Notes under the pieces: generated by a model
Databases searched by the model: none
What the model saw: the letters and a program-made list of their open reading frames with translations, nothing else
Told to the model about the DNA's origin: nothing
Position numbers and translations under genes: made by a program
Shown: piece after piece, positions 25,504 to 33,025 of the stretch
Layout: each line of letters starts with the position of its first letter
Numbering within the stretch: position 1 is the first letter of the stretch
From: an uncultured Oscillospiraceae bacterium
GTDB lineage: Bacteria; Bacillota; Clostridia; Oscillospirales; Oscillospiraceae
Reading direction: 5' to 3'
Length of the DNA stretch: 37,259 nucleotides
NCBI GenBank assembly: GCA_944387845.1
Contig: CALXGH010000064.1
Span: 1 to 37,259 of the forward strand

Positions 25504-26088
25504 TTATTTATACGTCTTTATGATATTTTCCGCCACTGTCTTTCTGGAAGTTCTGGTATCCATGGCTGTTTTCTCTATATGCCTGTGAGCCTCTGATTCC
25601 GTCATACCCAGGCACTCTATAAGCAGCCACTTTGCTTTGTTTACAAGTCTTATTTCTTCCATTTTCTCTTCTATGGAAACCTGTTTCTTTTCTATCTTTT
25701 TAAGTCTCTGACACATGGCGCACATTGCCCGCAGAGAGTGAGCCACCATTTCCGCAGGCGCCGGTTTTGGCGCTGTCAGGACTCCATGCTCAATCACTTT
25801 GTTGTGGACTTCATCGAAAATATCATTTTTTACAAAAAGCAGTACAGCAGCGTCGCTTCCATCACATACATCCATGGCAAACTTAGTGCCTATGTCATCT
25901 GGCAAAGGCGCGTTTATCACAACGATATCAAAATTCTGCTCCAAAAACGCCCTCTGTGCTGCACCCACATTTTTCACCGTTTTGATCGGCCAGAATTCAT
26001 TTACAGGCAGAAGGGACATAATCGCTTTTGTGAACTTTTCTGATGAAGATACTATAAGAACACTGTAAGTATACTCTTTAAAAATCAC
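25504..26088 (-). CDS. ANTAR-domain antitermination regulator with a degenerate receiver domain
   Basis: A 194-residue regulator. The N-terminal part (about 8-120) has the receiver fold, but the acidic pair is replaced by Ser (VLIVSSSEKF) and the phospho-acceptor Asp by Asn59 (FDIVVINAPLPDD). Ordinary phosphorylation is therefore unlikely. A coiled coil (about 122-145) leads to the C-terminal ANTAR domain (NKAKWLLIECLGMTESEAHR, ending TSRKTVAENIIKTYK), which in this family binds tandem RNA hairpins and prevents termination. It starts at GTG 26088, with AAGGAGGGAC upstream, 25 bases after glnA, so it is the second gene of a glnA operon. In clostridia such proteins are linked to glutamine synthetase genes. 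Its likely target is the glnN leader at 27529-27584. Confidence 0.88.
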   Translation of the reverse strand: MIFKEYTYSVLIVSSSEKFTKAIMSLLPVNEFWPIKTVKNVGAAQRAFLEQNFDIVVINAPLPDDIGTKFAMDVCDGSDAAVLLFVKNDIFDEVHNKVIEHGVLTAPKPAPAEMVAHSLRAMCAMCQRLKKIEKKQVSIEEKMEEIRLVNKAKWLLIECLGMTESEAHRHIEKTAMDTRTSRKTVAENIIKTYK

Positions 26089-26113
26089 TTTTGTCCCTCC
26101 TTAGTCTGTTTTT

Positions 26114-27325
26114 TTATTTTCCGCAGTAACTGTCAATTACGCTCTGAGGCAGTATGTTTTTTATAAAATCGCTCTTATACGCGATCTCTCTAGCCTCTTC
26201 GATTGATCTTGGCAGTCTGTCTATACCCTCCAACGCCGCCTCACCAGCGGTGAACATGTTTTTATCAACAGGCGCAGGTGGTGTCAGATTATTTTCCATT
26301 CCAGCCAGTCCTGCGTGTATAAGAAGCGCAAACGCAAGATATGGGTTTGCCGTCGGGTCCGGGGATCTGAGCTCCAGCCTCCTGTAATTGTCCACAGCCG
26401 CCGGAATCCTTATAAGTTGAGATCGGTTTTCGGTAGACCAGGATATATACCCCGGCGCCTTGTTCTTACCCAGCCTCTCATATGATTCAAAACATGGATT
26501 CAAAAACAGCGTCATGTCTTTTATTCTGTCCAGTACCCCGGCTATAAGGTTTGGAAGAAGATCTCTTCCGCTTTCGCATTTTACCGACATATTTATATGC
26601 AGTCCACTCCCCGCCTTGTTGATAATGGGTTTTGGTGAGAAATCTGCCACAAGCCCGTTTCTCGCAGCGATATTTTTTACTACTCCGCAAAAGGTAACTG
26701 CATTGTCCGCCGCCGTGAGCGGGTCTGAATATCTGAAATCTATCTCATTCTGGCCCGGTCCTTCCTCATGGTGGGAACTCTCTGGAAGTATCCCCATCTG
26801 TTCAAGTGTGAGGCATATCTCACGACGGACGTTTTCCCCCTTGTCCTCAGGAGCTATGTCCATATACCCAGCCCGGTCGTACGGCTCGTTAGTGGCCTCT
26901 CCATTTTCATCTGTCTTGAAGAGGTAAAACTCAAACTCTGAGCCGAACATAAAGGAATATCCCGACTTTTCCGCTTCTAAAACGGCATTTTTGAGTATAT
27001 ATCTCCCGTCCGCCTCGAAAGGCGTTCCATCTGGATATGTTATGTCGCAGAACATCCGTACCACTTTCCCGTTCTCCGAACGCCAGGGCAGAGCCGCAAG
27101 CGTTGAGGTATCCGGGCGCAAAAACAGATCAGATTTCACGCTGCCCCCAAACCCGGCGACAGCGGATGCATCAATGGCCGCTCCGTATTTAAAAATGCGC
27201 TCAAGCTCCCCAGGCATGACGGAAATATTTTTCTGTCTGCCGTATATATCGCAGAAGGCAAGACGAATAAATTTTACGTTGTCCTCTGCGGCGTACTGAA
27301 TTATTTCTTCCGGTAGATATTTCAT
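26114..27325 (-). CDS. glnA: Glutamine synthetase, type I family, short clostridial form
   Basis: GS makes glutamine from glutamate, ammonia and ATP. Visible motifs are FGSEFEFYLF (metal-binding Glu), HHEEGPGQNEIDFRYSDPL, GSGLHINMS (catalytic His loop), STENRSQLIRIPA (ATP/glutamate Arg) and RLELRSPDPTANPYLAFA. At 403 aa it is 40 or more residues shorter than standard GSI. The adenylylation-site Tyr region of enteric GS is not present. I chose ATG 27325 with AGGTGG upstream over a TTG at 27352. The shorter length and the KPIINKAGSG variant leave room for a related gamma-glutamyl ligase, but all core motifs are present. It is first in an operon with the ANTAR regulator and divergent from glnN. 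Confidence 0.85.
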   Translation of the reverse strand: MKYLPEEIIQYAAEDNVKFIRLAFCDIYGRQKNISVMPGELERIFKYGAAIDASAVAGFGGSVKSDLFLRPDTSTLAALPWRSENGKVVRMFCDITYPDGTPFEADGRYILKNAVLEAEKSGYSFMFGSEFEFYLFKTDENGEATNEPYDRAGYMDIAPEDKGENVRREICLTLEQMGILPESSHHEEGPGQNEIDFRYSDPLTAADNAVTFCGVVKNIAARNGLVADFSPKPIINKAGSGLHINMSVKCESGRDLLPNLIAGVLDRIKDMTLFLNPCFESYERLGKNKAPGYISWSTENRSQLIRIPAAVDNYRRLELRSPDPTANPYLAFALLIHAGLAGMENNLTPPAPVDKNMFTAGEAALEGIDRLPRSIEEAREIAYKSDFIKNILPQSVIDSYCGK

Positions 27326-27379
27326 CTTTCCACCTACTTTCTCACTGATCAATTTAATTAAAGCAAAAAATAATAAAAT

Positions 27380-27408
27380 ATTTTAGCACAAGTCTGGAAA
27401 TTTGACTA
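27380..27408 (-). promoter_or_regulatory. Possible promoter of glnA-ANTAR
   Basis: Read on minus: TAGTCA (27403-27408, 4 of 6 matches), a 17-bp spacer and TAAAAT (27380-27385), in very AT-rich DNA. Confidence 0.4.
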
Positions 27409-27489
27409 TAAAAATCAACAAAAAATACTCTCTGTTCAGGTACTGTAATTGATATTTTTTACAAATCAGAAAATGTTTTTCAAAACTTG

Positions 27490-27518
27490 TTGACAAATAC
27501 AGGGTGAAGTGATATTCT
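27490..27518 (+). promoter_or_regulatory. glnN promoter
   Basis: TTGACA (27490-27495), a 17-bp spacer and TATTCT (27513-27518). Expected start near 27525, just before the leader hairpin. Confidence 0.85.
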
Positions 27519-27528
27519 CCGGTTTGTA

Positions 27529-27546
27529 AATGACAACGGTGTCATT
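27529..27546 (+). promoter_or_regulatory. ANTAR-like hexaloop antiterminator hairpin in the glnN leader
   Basis: AATGAC (27529-27534) pairs with GTCATT (27541-27546) around the six-base loop AACGGT. A at loop position 1 and G at position 4 are the conserved bases of ANTAR-binding hairpins. The hairpin uses bases 27532-27539, which also form the 5' arm of the following terminator, so the two structures cannot coexist. Only one such hairpin is seen; the canonical site has two. Confidence 0.6.
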
Positions 27547-27584
27547 GAAAGTTTTCTCTTTCAGTGGCTCCGTTGTCTTTTTTT
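27532..27584 (+). terminator. Leader (attenuator) terminator before glnN
   Basis: GACAACGG (27532-27539) pairs with CCGTTGTC (27570-27577). The stem continues inward almost unbroken, with one T-T mismatch and two G-U pairs, to a TTTTCT loop at 27552-27557, and is followed by seven T (27578-27584). It lies between the glnN promoter and the gene, about 65 bases before the start codon, so it must be overcome for glnN to be expressed. Confidence 0.88.
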
Positions 27585-27648
27585 ATTCACTTTTATCTGT
27601 GGCACTTTACTTTAAAGCCGCAAAACTATCTTGAAAGGACGGACGGCA

Positions 27649-29745
27649 ATGAAAACCATACCTGATTATTTCGGCAAACTGGCCTTTGACGACAGAGCCA
27701 TGAGAGCGGCTTTGCCTGCAAATGTATACAGCTCTTTGAAAAAAACCATTGAGGAAGGATGTGAACTGGATCTCTCCGTTGCTAACGCGGTAGCTTCAGC
27801 CATGAAAGATTGGGCTGTGGCCCACGGGGCAACACATTACACCCATTGGTTTCAGCCTATGACAGGCATTACAGCCGAAAAGCACGACAGCTTCATTTCC
27901 CCTTCCCCGGATGGCGGCGTCATTATGGAATTCTCAGGCAAAGAACTTATAAAAGGCGAGCCTGACGCCTCCTCCTTTCCTTCCGGTGGCCTAAGGGCAA
28001 CATTTGAGGCAAGAGGATATACTGCGTGGGATCCTACAAGTTACGCCTTCATCAAAGGTAAAACCCTATGTATACCTACAGCCTTCTGCTCTTACGGTGG
28101 CGAGGCACTTGACAAAAAAACTCCTCTACTACGTTCCATGCAGGCACTAAACCAGCAGGCTCTGCGTATTTTGCGTCTGTTTGGAAACGATACCGTAAAA
28201 CGTGTCTCTGCTTCCGTTGGTCCAGAGCAGGAATATTTCCTTATTGACAAAGATATGTACCTAAAACGCAAGGATCTTATATACACAGGCCGCACTTTGT
28301 TCGGTGCGAAGCCCCCTAAAGGTCAGGAGCTAGACGACCACTATTTTGGTACGATAAAACCTCGGGTAGCCGCTTACATGGAGGATCTCAATGAAGAACT
28401 GTGGAAGCTGGGTATCTTGGCAAAAACCGAACACAATGAGGTTGCCCCAGCCCAGCATGAATTGGCTCCCATATATACCACGGCAAACATTGCCACTGAC
28501 CACAACCAGCTGACAATGGAGATAATGCAGAAAGTAGCGGAACGTCATGGCCTTGTATGCCTTCTACACGAAAAACCCTTTGCCGGTGTAAACGGTTCCG
28601 GTAAGCACAACAACTGGTCTCTTGGTACGGATACAGGAATAAACCTTCTGTCCCCAGGTGATACACCTTATGAAAACGCCCAGTTTTTACTGTTTTTATG
28701 TGCAGTAATAAAGGCAGTGGACGAATACCAGGATCTTTTGAGGATGTCCGTGGCCACCGCAGGAAATGATCACCGTCTTGGAGCAAACGAGGCGCCGCCA
28801 GCGGTTGTGTCAATTTTCTTGGGTGATGAACTTACAGATGTGCTTAAAGCTATCGAAAACGACACCCCATATAACGCAGCCGAAAAATCCAACATGAAGC
28901 TCGGCGTGGATGCTATCCCAAAATTCAAAAAGGACACTACCGACAGGAACAGAACATCTCCATTTGCCTTTACGGGAAACAAATTTGAGTTCCGCATGGT
29001 GGGCTCTTCAAACAGCATAGCCTGCGCAAACATTATGCTAAACAGTGCTGTTGCTGATGCTCTAAAAGATTTTGCCGATGCACTTGAGGGTAAAGCTGAT
29101 TTTGATTCGGCACTGCACGAACTTCTAAAAGACACAATTAAAACCCATAAACGTATCATCTTTAACGGCAACGGATACGACGACAAATGGATAAAGGAAG
29201 CGGTGGAAGTGCGCGGCCTCAGCAATCTTAAAACCACCCCAGATGCCATGCCTGCTTGTCTTGAAAAGAAAAACATGGATATGCTTATTTCTCATGGTGT
29301 CTATACAGAAACAGAACTGAGATCGCGATATGAAATAATGCTGGAGAACTATATCAAGACCGTTAAAATTGAGGCTCTAACCATGGTGGATATGGCAAAG
29401 AAAGAGATACTTCCGGCTGTTTGGCGCAACGCCTCCGATCTTGCCACATCTGTCTGCTATAAAACCTCCGTTGTACCTGACCTGGGCTGTACCGGAGAAA
29501 AAGAGCTTATAAAGAGGCTATCTAACACTGCGGACCAGATAGCCATCAAAACAGATGAACTTGAAAACGCCCTTGTAAAGCTGAAAATGATCTCTGATGT
29601 AACTTTGGAGGCAGGCAGGATAAAAGACGATATCATACCGAAAATGAACGCTCTGAGGGCATTCTGCGATGAGGCGGAGACAATAACCGCTGAGTCCTAT
29701 TGGCCTTTCCCAACATACGGCGAGCTGCTTTTCGGCGTGAGATAA
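27649..29745 (+). CDS. glnN: Glutamine synthetase type III
   Basis: GSIII is the large (about 700 aa) glutamine synthetase of Bacteroidetes, cyanobacteria and some Firmicutes. This protein has 698 residues. Core motifs are visible: [12 protein letters not shown] (metal Glu), [35 protein letters not shown] (catalytic loop), [20 protein letters not shown] and [19 protein letters not shown]. The C-terminal alpha-helical extension typical of GSIII ([10 protein letters not shown]...[12 protein letters not shown]) is present. Start ATG 27649 has AAAGGAC about 9 bases upstream. Expression is probably controlled by the leader terminator and the adjacent ANTAR protein. asnB follows 105 bases later without an obvious terminator. 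Confidence 0.96.
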   Translation: MKTIPDYFGKLAFDDRAMRAALPANVYSSLKKTIEEGCELDLSVANAVASAMKDWAVAHGATHYTHWFQPMTGITAEKHDSFISPSPDGGVIMEFSGKELIKGEPDASSFPSGGLRATFEARGYTAWDPTSYAFIKGKTLCIPTAFCSYGGEALDKKTPLLRSMQALNQQALRILRLFGNDTVKRVSASVGPEQEYFLIDKDMYLKRKDLIYTGRTLFGAKPPKGQELDDHYFGTIKPRVAAYMEDLNEELWKLGILAKTEHNEVAPAQHELAPIYTTANIATDHNQLTMEIMQKVAERHGLVCLLHEKPFAGVNGSGKHNNWSLGTDTGINLLSPGDTPYENAQFLLFLCAVIKAVDEYQDLLRMSVATAGNDHRLGANEAPPAVVSIFLGDELTDVLKAIENDTPYNAAEKSNMKLGVDAIPKFKKDTTDRNRTSPFAFTGNKFEFRMVGSSNSIACANIMLNSAVADALKDFADALEGKADFDSALHELLKDTIKTHKRIIFNGNGYDDKWIKEAVEVRGLSNLKTTPDAMPACLEKKNMDMLISHGVYTETELRSRYEIMLENYIKTVKIEALTMVDMAKKEILPAVWRNASDLATSVCYKTSVVPDLGCTGEKELIKRLSNTADQIAIKTDELENALVKLKMISDVTLEAGRIKDDIIPKMNALRAFCDEAETITAESYWPFPTYGELLFGVR

Positions 29746-29850
29746 ATTTTACAGAGCAAGAATCTGAAAATAACCGATATAAAAGCCATTGTCTAAAGCA
29801 TGGCAAAATATAAAGACAAGATAAAAAACAATCAGAAAGGGATGAAAACT

Positions 29851-31434
29851 ATGTGTTCAATCATAGGTGTTTTGGGTCATGATCTGTCCCAGTACAAAGT
29901 AGCAAAATGTCTGTCAAAAACAAAGTCCCGAGGCCCCGACGCAGCCCGTGTCATGGAGCTTGAAAACGCCGTCATAGGTTTCGGCCGTCTTTCAATAATG
30001 GGCCTTGGTGAAAACGGTATGCAGCCCTTTGAGTATAATTGCAATTATCTTGTCTGCAATGGTGAAATCTACGGGTTCCGCAAACTCAAGGCGGACCTTG
30101 AAAAAGAGGGCTATACTTTTGCCGGCGGCTCAGACTGCGAAATACTCCTTCCCCTTTACGAAAAATACGGCACTGGAATGTTCAGAATGCTGGATGCAGA
30201 ATATGCCCTAATAATATACGACGGCAAAAGCGGCTCTCTCATAGCCGCCCGAGATCCTATTGGCATACGCCCTCTATTTTATGGCTACCTTGAAAGTGGA
30301 AAAATATGCTTTGCAAGCGAGGCGAAAAACCTTGTTGATATCTGCGAAAAAGTAATGCCGTTCCCTCCTGGATATTACTACAAAGACGGTGAATTTGTAT
30401 GTTACAGAGACATATCCTATGTTCCATCATACAGCAGTGATGATTTGGAAACAGTATGTAAAAACATACACGACAAACTTATCGCCGGTGTTGAAAAGCG
30501 TCTTGATTCAGATGTTCCGGTAGGTTTCCTTCTTAGCGGCGGTCTGGACTCCTCTCTAGTCTGCGCTATTGCCGCCCACATACTCAAAAAGCCCATCCGC
30601 ACCTTCGCCATTGGTATGAGCGAAGACGCCATCGATTTAAAATATGCACAGCAGACCGCCGATTACATTGGCTGTATACACACCCCCGTCATAATCACAA
30701 AGGAAACCGTTCTTGCCGCTTTGGAAGACGTCATAAAAGCAGAAGAAACTTTCGACATAACGACAATAAGAGCCGGCGTTGGAATGTACCTTGTGTGCAA
30801 ATACATACACGATCACACTGATATCAAAGTCCTCCTAACAGGCGAGATATCCGACGAGCTTTTCGGCTATAAATATACTGATTTTGCCCCTGATGCTGAA
30901 GCTTTCCAGGAAGAAGCTGAAAAAAGACTACGTGAGCTTTATATGTATGATGTTCTCCGTGCCGACAGATGTATCTCTGTACACTCTCTGGAGGCCCGAG
31001 TCCCCTTCGGTGATCTAGACTTTGTAAAATACGTCATGGAGATTGACCCGGAACTTAAGATGAACGTATACGGCAAAGGTAAATATCTTCTGAGGAAAGC
31101 CTTTGAAAAGGATGGTATACTGCCCCAGTCCATACTGTGGCGTGAAAAAGCCGCCTTCTCCGACGCGGTAGGACATTCCATGGTAAACTACCTAAAAAAA
31201 TACGCAGAAGATTTCTACACTGATAACGAATTCGAAGAAAAATGCCAAAAATATGACCACGCTCGGCCATTTACCAAAGAATCTCTGCTTTACCGAGAGA
31301 TCTTTGAGAAATACTTCCCCGGCCAGAGCGAAATGATAACCGGTTTCTGGATGCCCAACAGAGATTGGGAGGGCTGCGATGTGGATGACCCGTCCGCAAG
31401 AGTTCTCTCAAACTATGGTGCCAGCGGCCGTTAA
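29851..31434 (+). CDS. asnB: Asparagine synthetase (glutamine-hydrolysing)
   Basis: AsnB makes asparagine from aspartate, ATP and glutamine. The N-terminal class II glutaminase domain starts MCSIIGV; Cys2 is the nucleophile once Met is removed, and this fixes the start at 29851. In-frame ATGs at 29800 and 29842 would bury it. KSRGPDAARV and CNGEIYGF line the glutamine site. The synthetase domain has the PPi-loop LLSGGLDSSL (near residue 229) and later GEISDELFGYKY. The length of 527 aa is normal for the shorter AsnB type. GAAAGGG lies 9-10 bases upstream. It probably shares the glnN transcript, which would couple asparagine synthesis to the glutamine supply; a separate weak promoter cannot be excluded. 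Confidence 0.95.
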   Translation: MCSIIGVLGHDLSQYKVAKCLSKTKSRGPDAARVMELENAVIGFGRLSIMGLGENGMQPFEYNCNYLVCNGEIYGFRKLKADLEKEGYTFAGGSDCEILLPLYEKYGTGMFRMLDAEYALIIYDGKSGSLIAARDPIGIRPLFYGYLESGKICFASEAKNLVDICEKVMPFPPGYYYKDGEFVCYRDISYVPSYSSDDLETVCKNIHDKLIAGVEKRLDSDVPVGFLLSGGLDSSLVCAIAAHILKKPIRTFAIGMSEDAIDLKYAQQTADYIGCIHTPVIITKETVLAALEDVIKAEETFDITTIRAGVGMYLVCKYIHDHTDIKVLLTGEISDELFGYKYTDFAPDAEAFQEEAEKRLRELYMYDVLRADRCISVHSLEARVPFGDLDFVKYVMEIDPELKMNVYGKGKYLLRKAFEKDGILPQSILWREKAAFSDAVGHSMVNYLKKYAEDFYTDNEFEEKCQKYDHARPFTKESLLYREIFEKYFPGQSEMITGFWMPNRDWEGCDVDDPSARVLSNYGASGR

Positions 31435-31439
31435 TATAA

Positions 31440-31468
31440 AAAATGCCGGACTTAAAGTCCGGCATTTT
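31440..31468. terminator. Bidirectional terminator between asnB and the G1P dehydrogenase gene
   Basis: A 13-bp stem (31440-31452 with 31456-31468) with a TAA loop, A-rich on the left and T-rich on the right. Confidence 0.88.
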
Positions 31469-31480
31469 CAATTATGTCTC

Positions 31481-32794
31481 TTACAGTTTAAGCTCGTCTA
31501 TTACACCAAGGTCCCACGCAAGTCTTGAGACAACATATTTGTCTCTGATATCCTTTGTTGCCTTAAATGTAAACGGAACAATACTCTCGTCGATTCCTAT
31601 CTCAGCGGCTGTTTTAGGCGCGCCTATAGTATCCAGGAGCTTCGCAATATCAGCGGAAGATGGTACTTCCTCATCGATTATTTTAAGGATCTTATCCCAG
31701 TTCTCGATGATCTTTTCAAGTCTTGGCCCGTGCTTTTCAACGTTATATTTCTGCTCTTTCTGCTCAAGAGTTATCATCTCCTCAGCGCCTTTACCTAAAA
31801 ACGCTCTCAGCTCCTCAGCGTAAGCAGGATAATCAAAACTCTGAACATACTTCAAAGCCTTCTCTCTGTCAGGCTTAATGTTTCTTATCTGGTCGTAAAT
31901 TTTAGCGGCGTACAGCGTTCCAATAGCACACTGGATACCGTGGAGATCCACTTTCGTACCAAACTCAAGGCCACGCATATCCCATACATGTGAGAAATAA
32001 TGCTCAACGCCGGAAGCAGGTCTTGAAAGCCCCGCGTAGTTCATTGCAAGTCCGCAGAGAACAAGGCCCTCAAATACAGCCTTGACAGCTTCTTCGTCTC
32101 TTTTGAGAAGCCCCTCAGCGTTATCAGTACATTTTTTAAGGGAGTCTCTTACAAGCTGCGCTACCGCCTCGCAGTAGTATTCGCCAACCAGCAGGTTTGC
32201 GATTCTCCACTCGCATATACTTACATACTTTGCCACCATATCTCCAAGCCCAGACTGGAGCATGTGCATTGGTGCTTCTTTAAGTATGTCAATATCACCT
32301 ATGACAACATTTGCACACTTGCTAGGCAGGGATATTTTAAGGCCATCTCTGGACATTGATGAAGAAGCCGATGCAAAACCATCCATGGACGGCGCAGTAC
32401 CAACTATGATATATGGTTTATCGGCAATATTGCTTATGATTTTTCCAATGTCGTTTATAACACCTGAACCGACCCCAATTACGATATCGCAGGAGCTGTC
32501 ATAGTGCATTACAGCAGAGCCCACAGAATACTCATCGGGCTCATTTTCCCCTGTAGGAAATACATATTTGGAGTAATTTATTCCGGCCTCTTCCAGAATT
32601 TTGCAGACTTTTTCTCCTGCCACTCTATATGTATTGGCATCAGCCAGAACAAAAGCCTTTTTGGCACTGTATTTTTTTACATAATCCGGCACCTGGGAAA
32701 TTACCCCATTGCCTACTACAAGAGCGTCGATGGATGTGATGTGCTTTTTGCCGCAGCTGCAGCCTTCTTCGGCAATTATATTGTTAATATCCAT
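31481..32794 (-). CDS. sn-glycerol-1-phosphate dehydrogenase (AraM/EgsA family)
   Basis: This family reduces dihydroxyacetone phosphate to sn-glycerol-1-phosphate with NAD(P)H, the stereoisomer used for archaeal lipids and, in Bacillus, for heptaprenylglyceryl phosphate. Motifs are IGVGSGVINDIGKI (nucleotide binding), GTAPSMDGFASASSSMSRDG and the metal ligands in SGLGDMVAKY, ASGVEHYFSHVWDM and VDLHGIQCAIG. The length of 437 aa fits the bacterial AraM subgroup, longer than archaeal EgsA. The N-terminus (EEGCSCGKKH) is the usual bacterial Cys-rich lead. I chose the ATG at 32794, 8 bases after AGAGG, over the ATG at 32800. Single gene with a perfect consensus promoter. A related iron-alcohol-dehydrogenase activity remains possible. 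Confidence 0.88.
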   Translation of the reverse strand: MDINNIIAEEGCSCGKKHITSIDALVVGNGVISQVPDYVKKYSAKKAFVLADANTYRVAGEKVCKILEEAGINYSKYVFPTGENEPDEYSVGSAVMHYDSSCDIVIGVGSGVINDIGKIISNIADKPYIIVGTAPSMDGFASASSSMSRDGLKISLPSKCANVVIGDIDILKEAPMHMLQSGLGDMVAKYVSICEWRIANLLVGEYYCEAVAQLVRDSLKKCTDNAEGLLKRDEEAVKAVFEGLVLCGLAMNYAGLSRPASGVEHYFSHVWDMRGLEFGTKVDLHGIQCAIGTLYAAKIYDQIRNIKPDREKALKYVQSFDYPAYAEELRAFLGKGAEEMITLEQKEQKYNVEKHGPRLEKIIENWDKILKIIDEEVPSSADIAKLLDTIGAPKTAAEIGIDESIVPFTFKATKDIRDKYVVSRLAWDLGVIDELKL

Positions 32795-32833
32795 AGTCAT
32801 AACCTCTTTATAAATATTTTTAACATTGGTTCA

Positions 32834-32862
32834 ATTATATTAAACTAATCATTCATTGTCAA
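32834..32862 (-). promoter_or_regulatory. Consensus promoter of the G1P dehydrogenase gene
   Basis: Read on minus: TTGACA (32857-32862), a 17-bp spacer and TATAAT (32834-32839), a perfect match to the sigma-A consensus. Confidence 0.92.
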
Positions 32863-32931
32863 TTTACCCAGGCCTTCTGCGAAAAAATTTACACTGCTTA
32901 GTTAAAATTTACTTTTGCGCCATTGTACGAA

Positions 32932-32964
32932 CAAGGCGGCGGTCCTTAAGGACCCGCCGCCTTG
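32932..32964 (-). terminator. GC-rich inverted repeat after the AGCS symporter gene, probable terminator
   Basis: A long stem (left arm 32932-32945, right arm 32950-32964, one bulged base) rich in GGCGG/CCGCC, about 60 bases beyond the symporter stop. The minus-strand side lacks a U-tract, while GTTTATGTGTTTTT follows on plus. Termination is likely but the classical tail is missing. Confidence 0.55.
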
Positions 32965-33025
32965 TTTATGTGTTTTTGCTTATTATTGCCTGACCAAGTA
33001 GATACCTATATTTTAATGTCAAACG

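Noticed and set aside
27547..27562. Second ANTAR hairpin (GAAAG-TTTTCT-CTTTC)
   Set aside because: The loop has six bases but lacks A at position 1 and G at position 4, and it is simply the tip of the terminator stem.
27601..27615. Sigma-54-like TGGCAC-N5-TTTA before glnN
   Set aside because: The -12 GC element is missing, and a much better sigma-A promoter with a leader terminator lies upstream.
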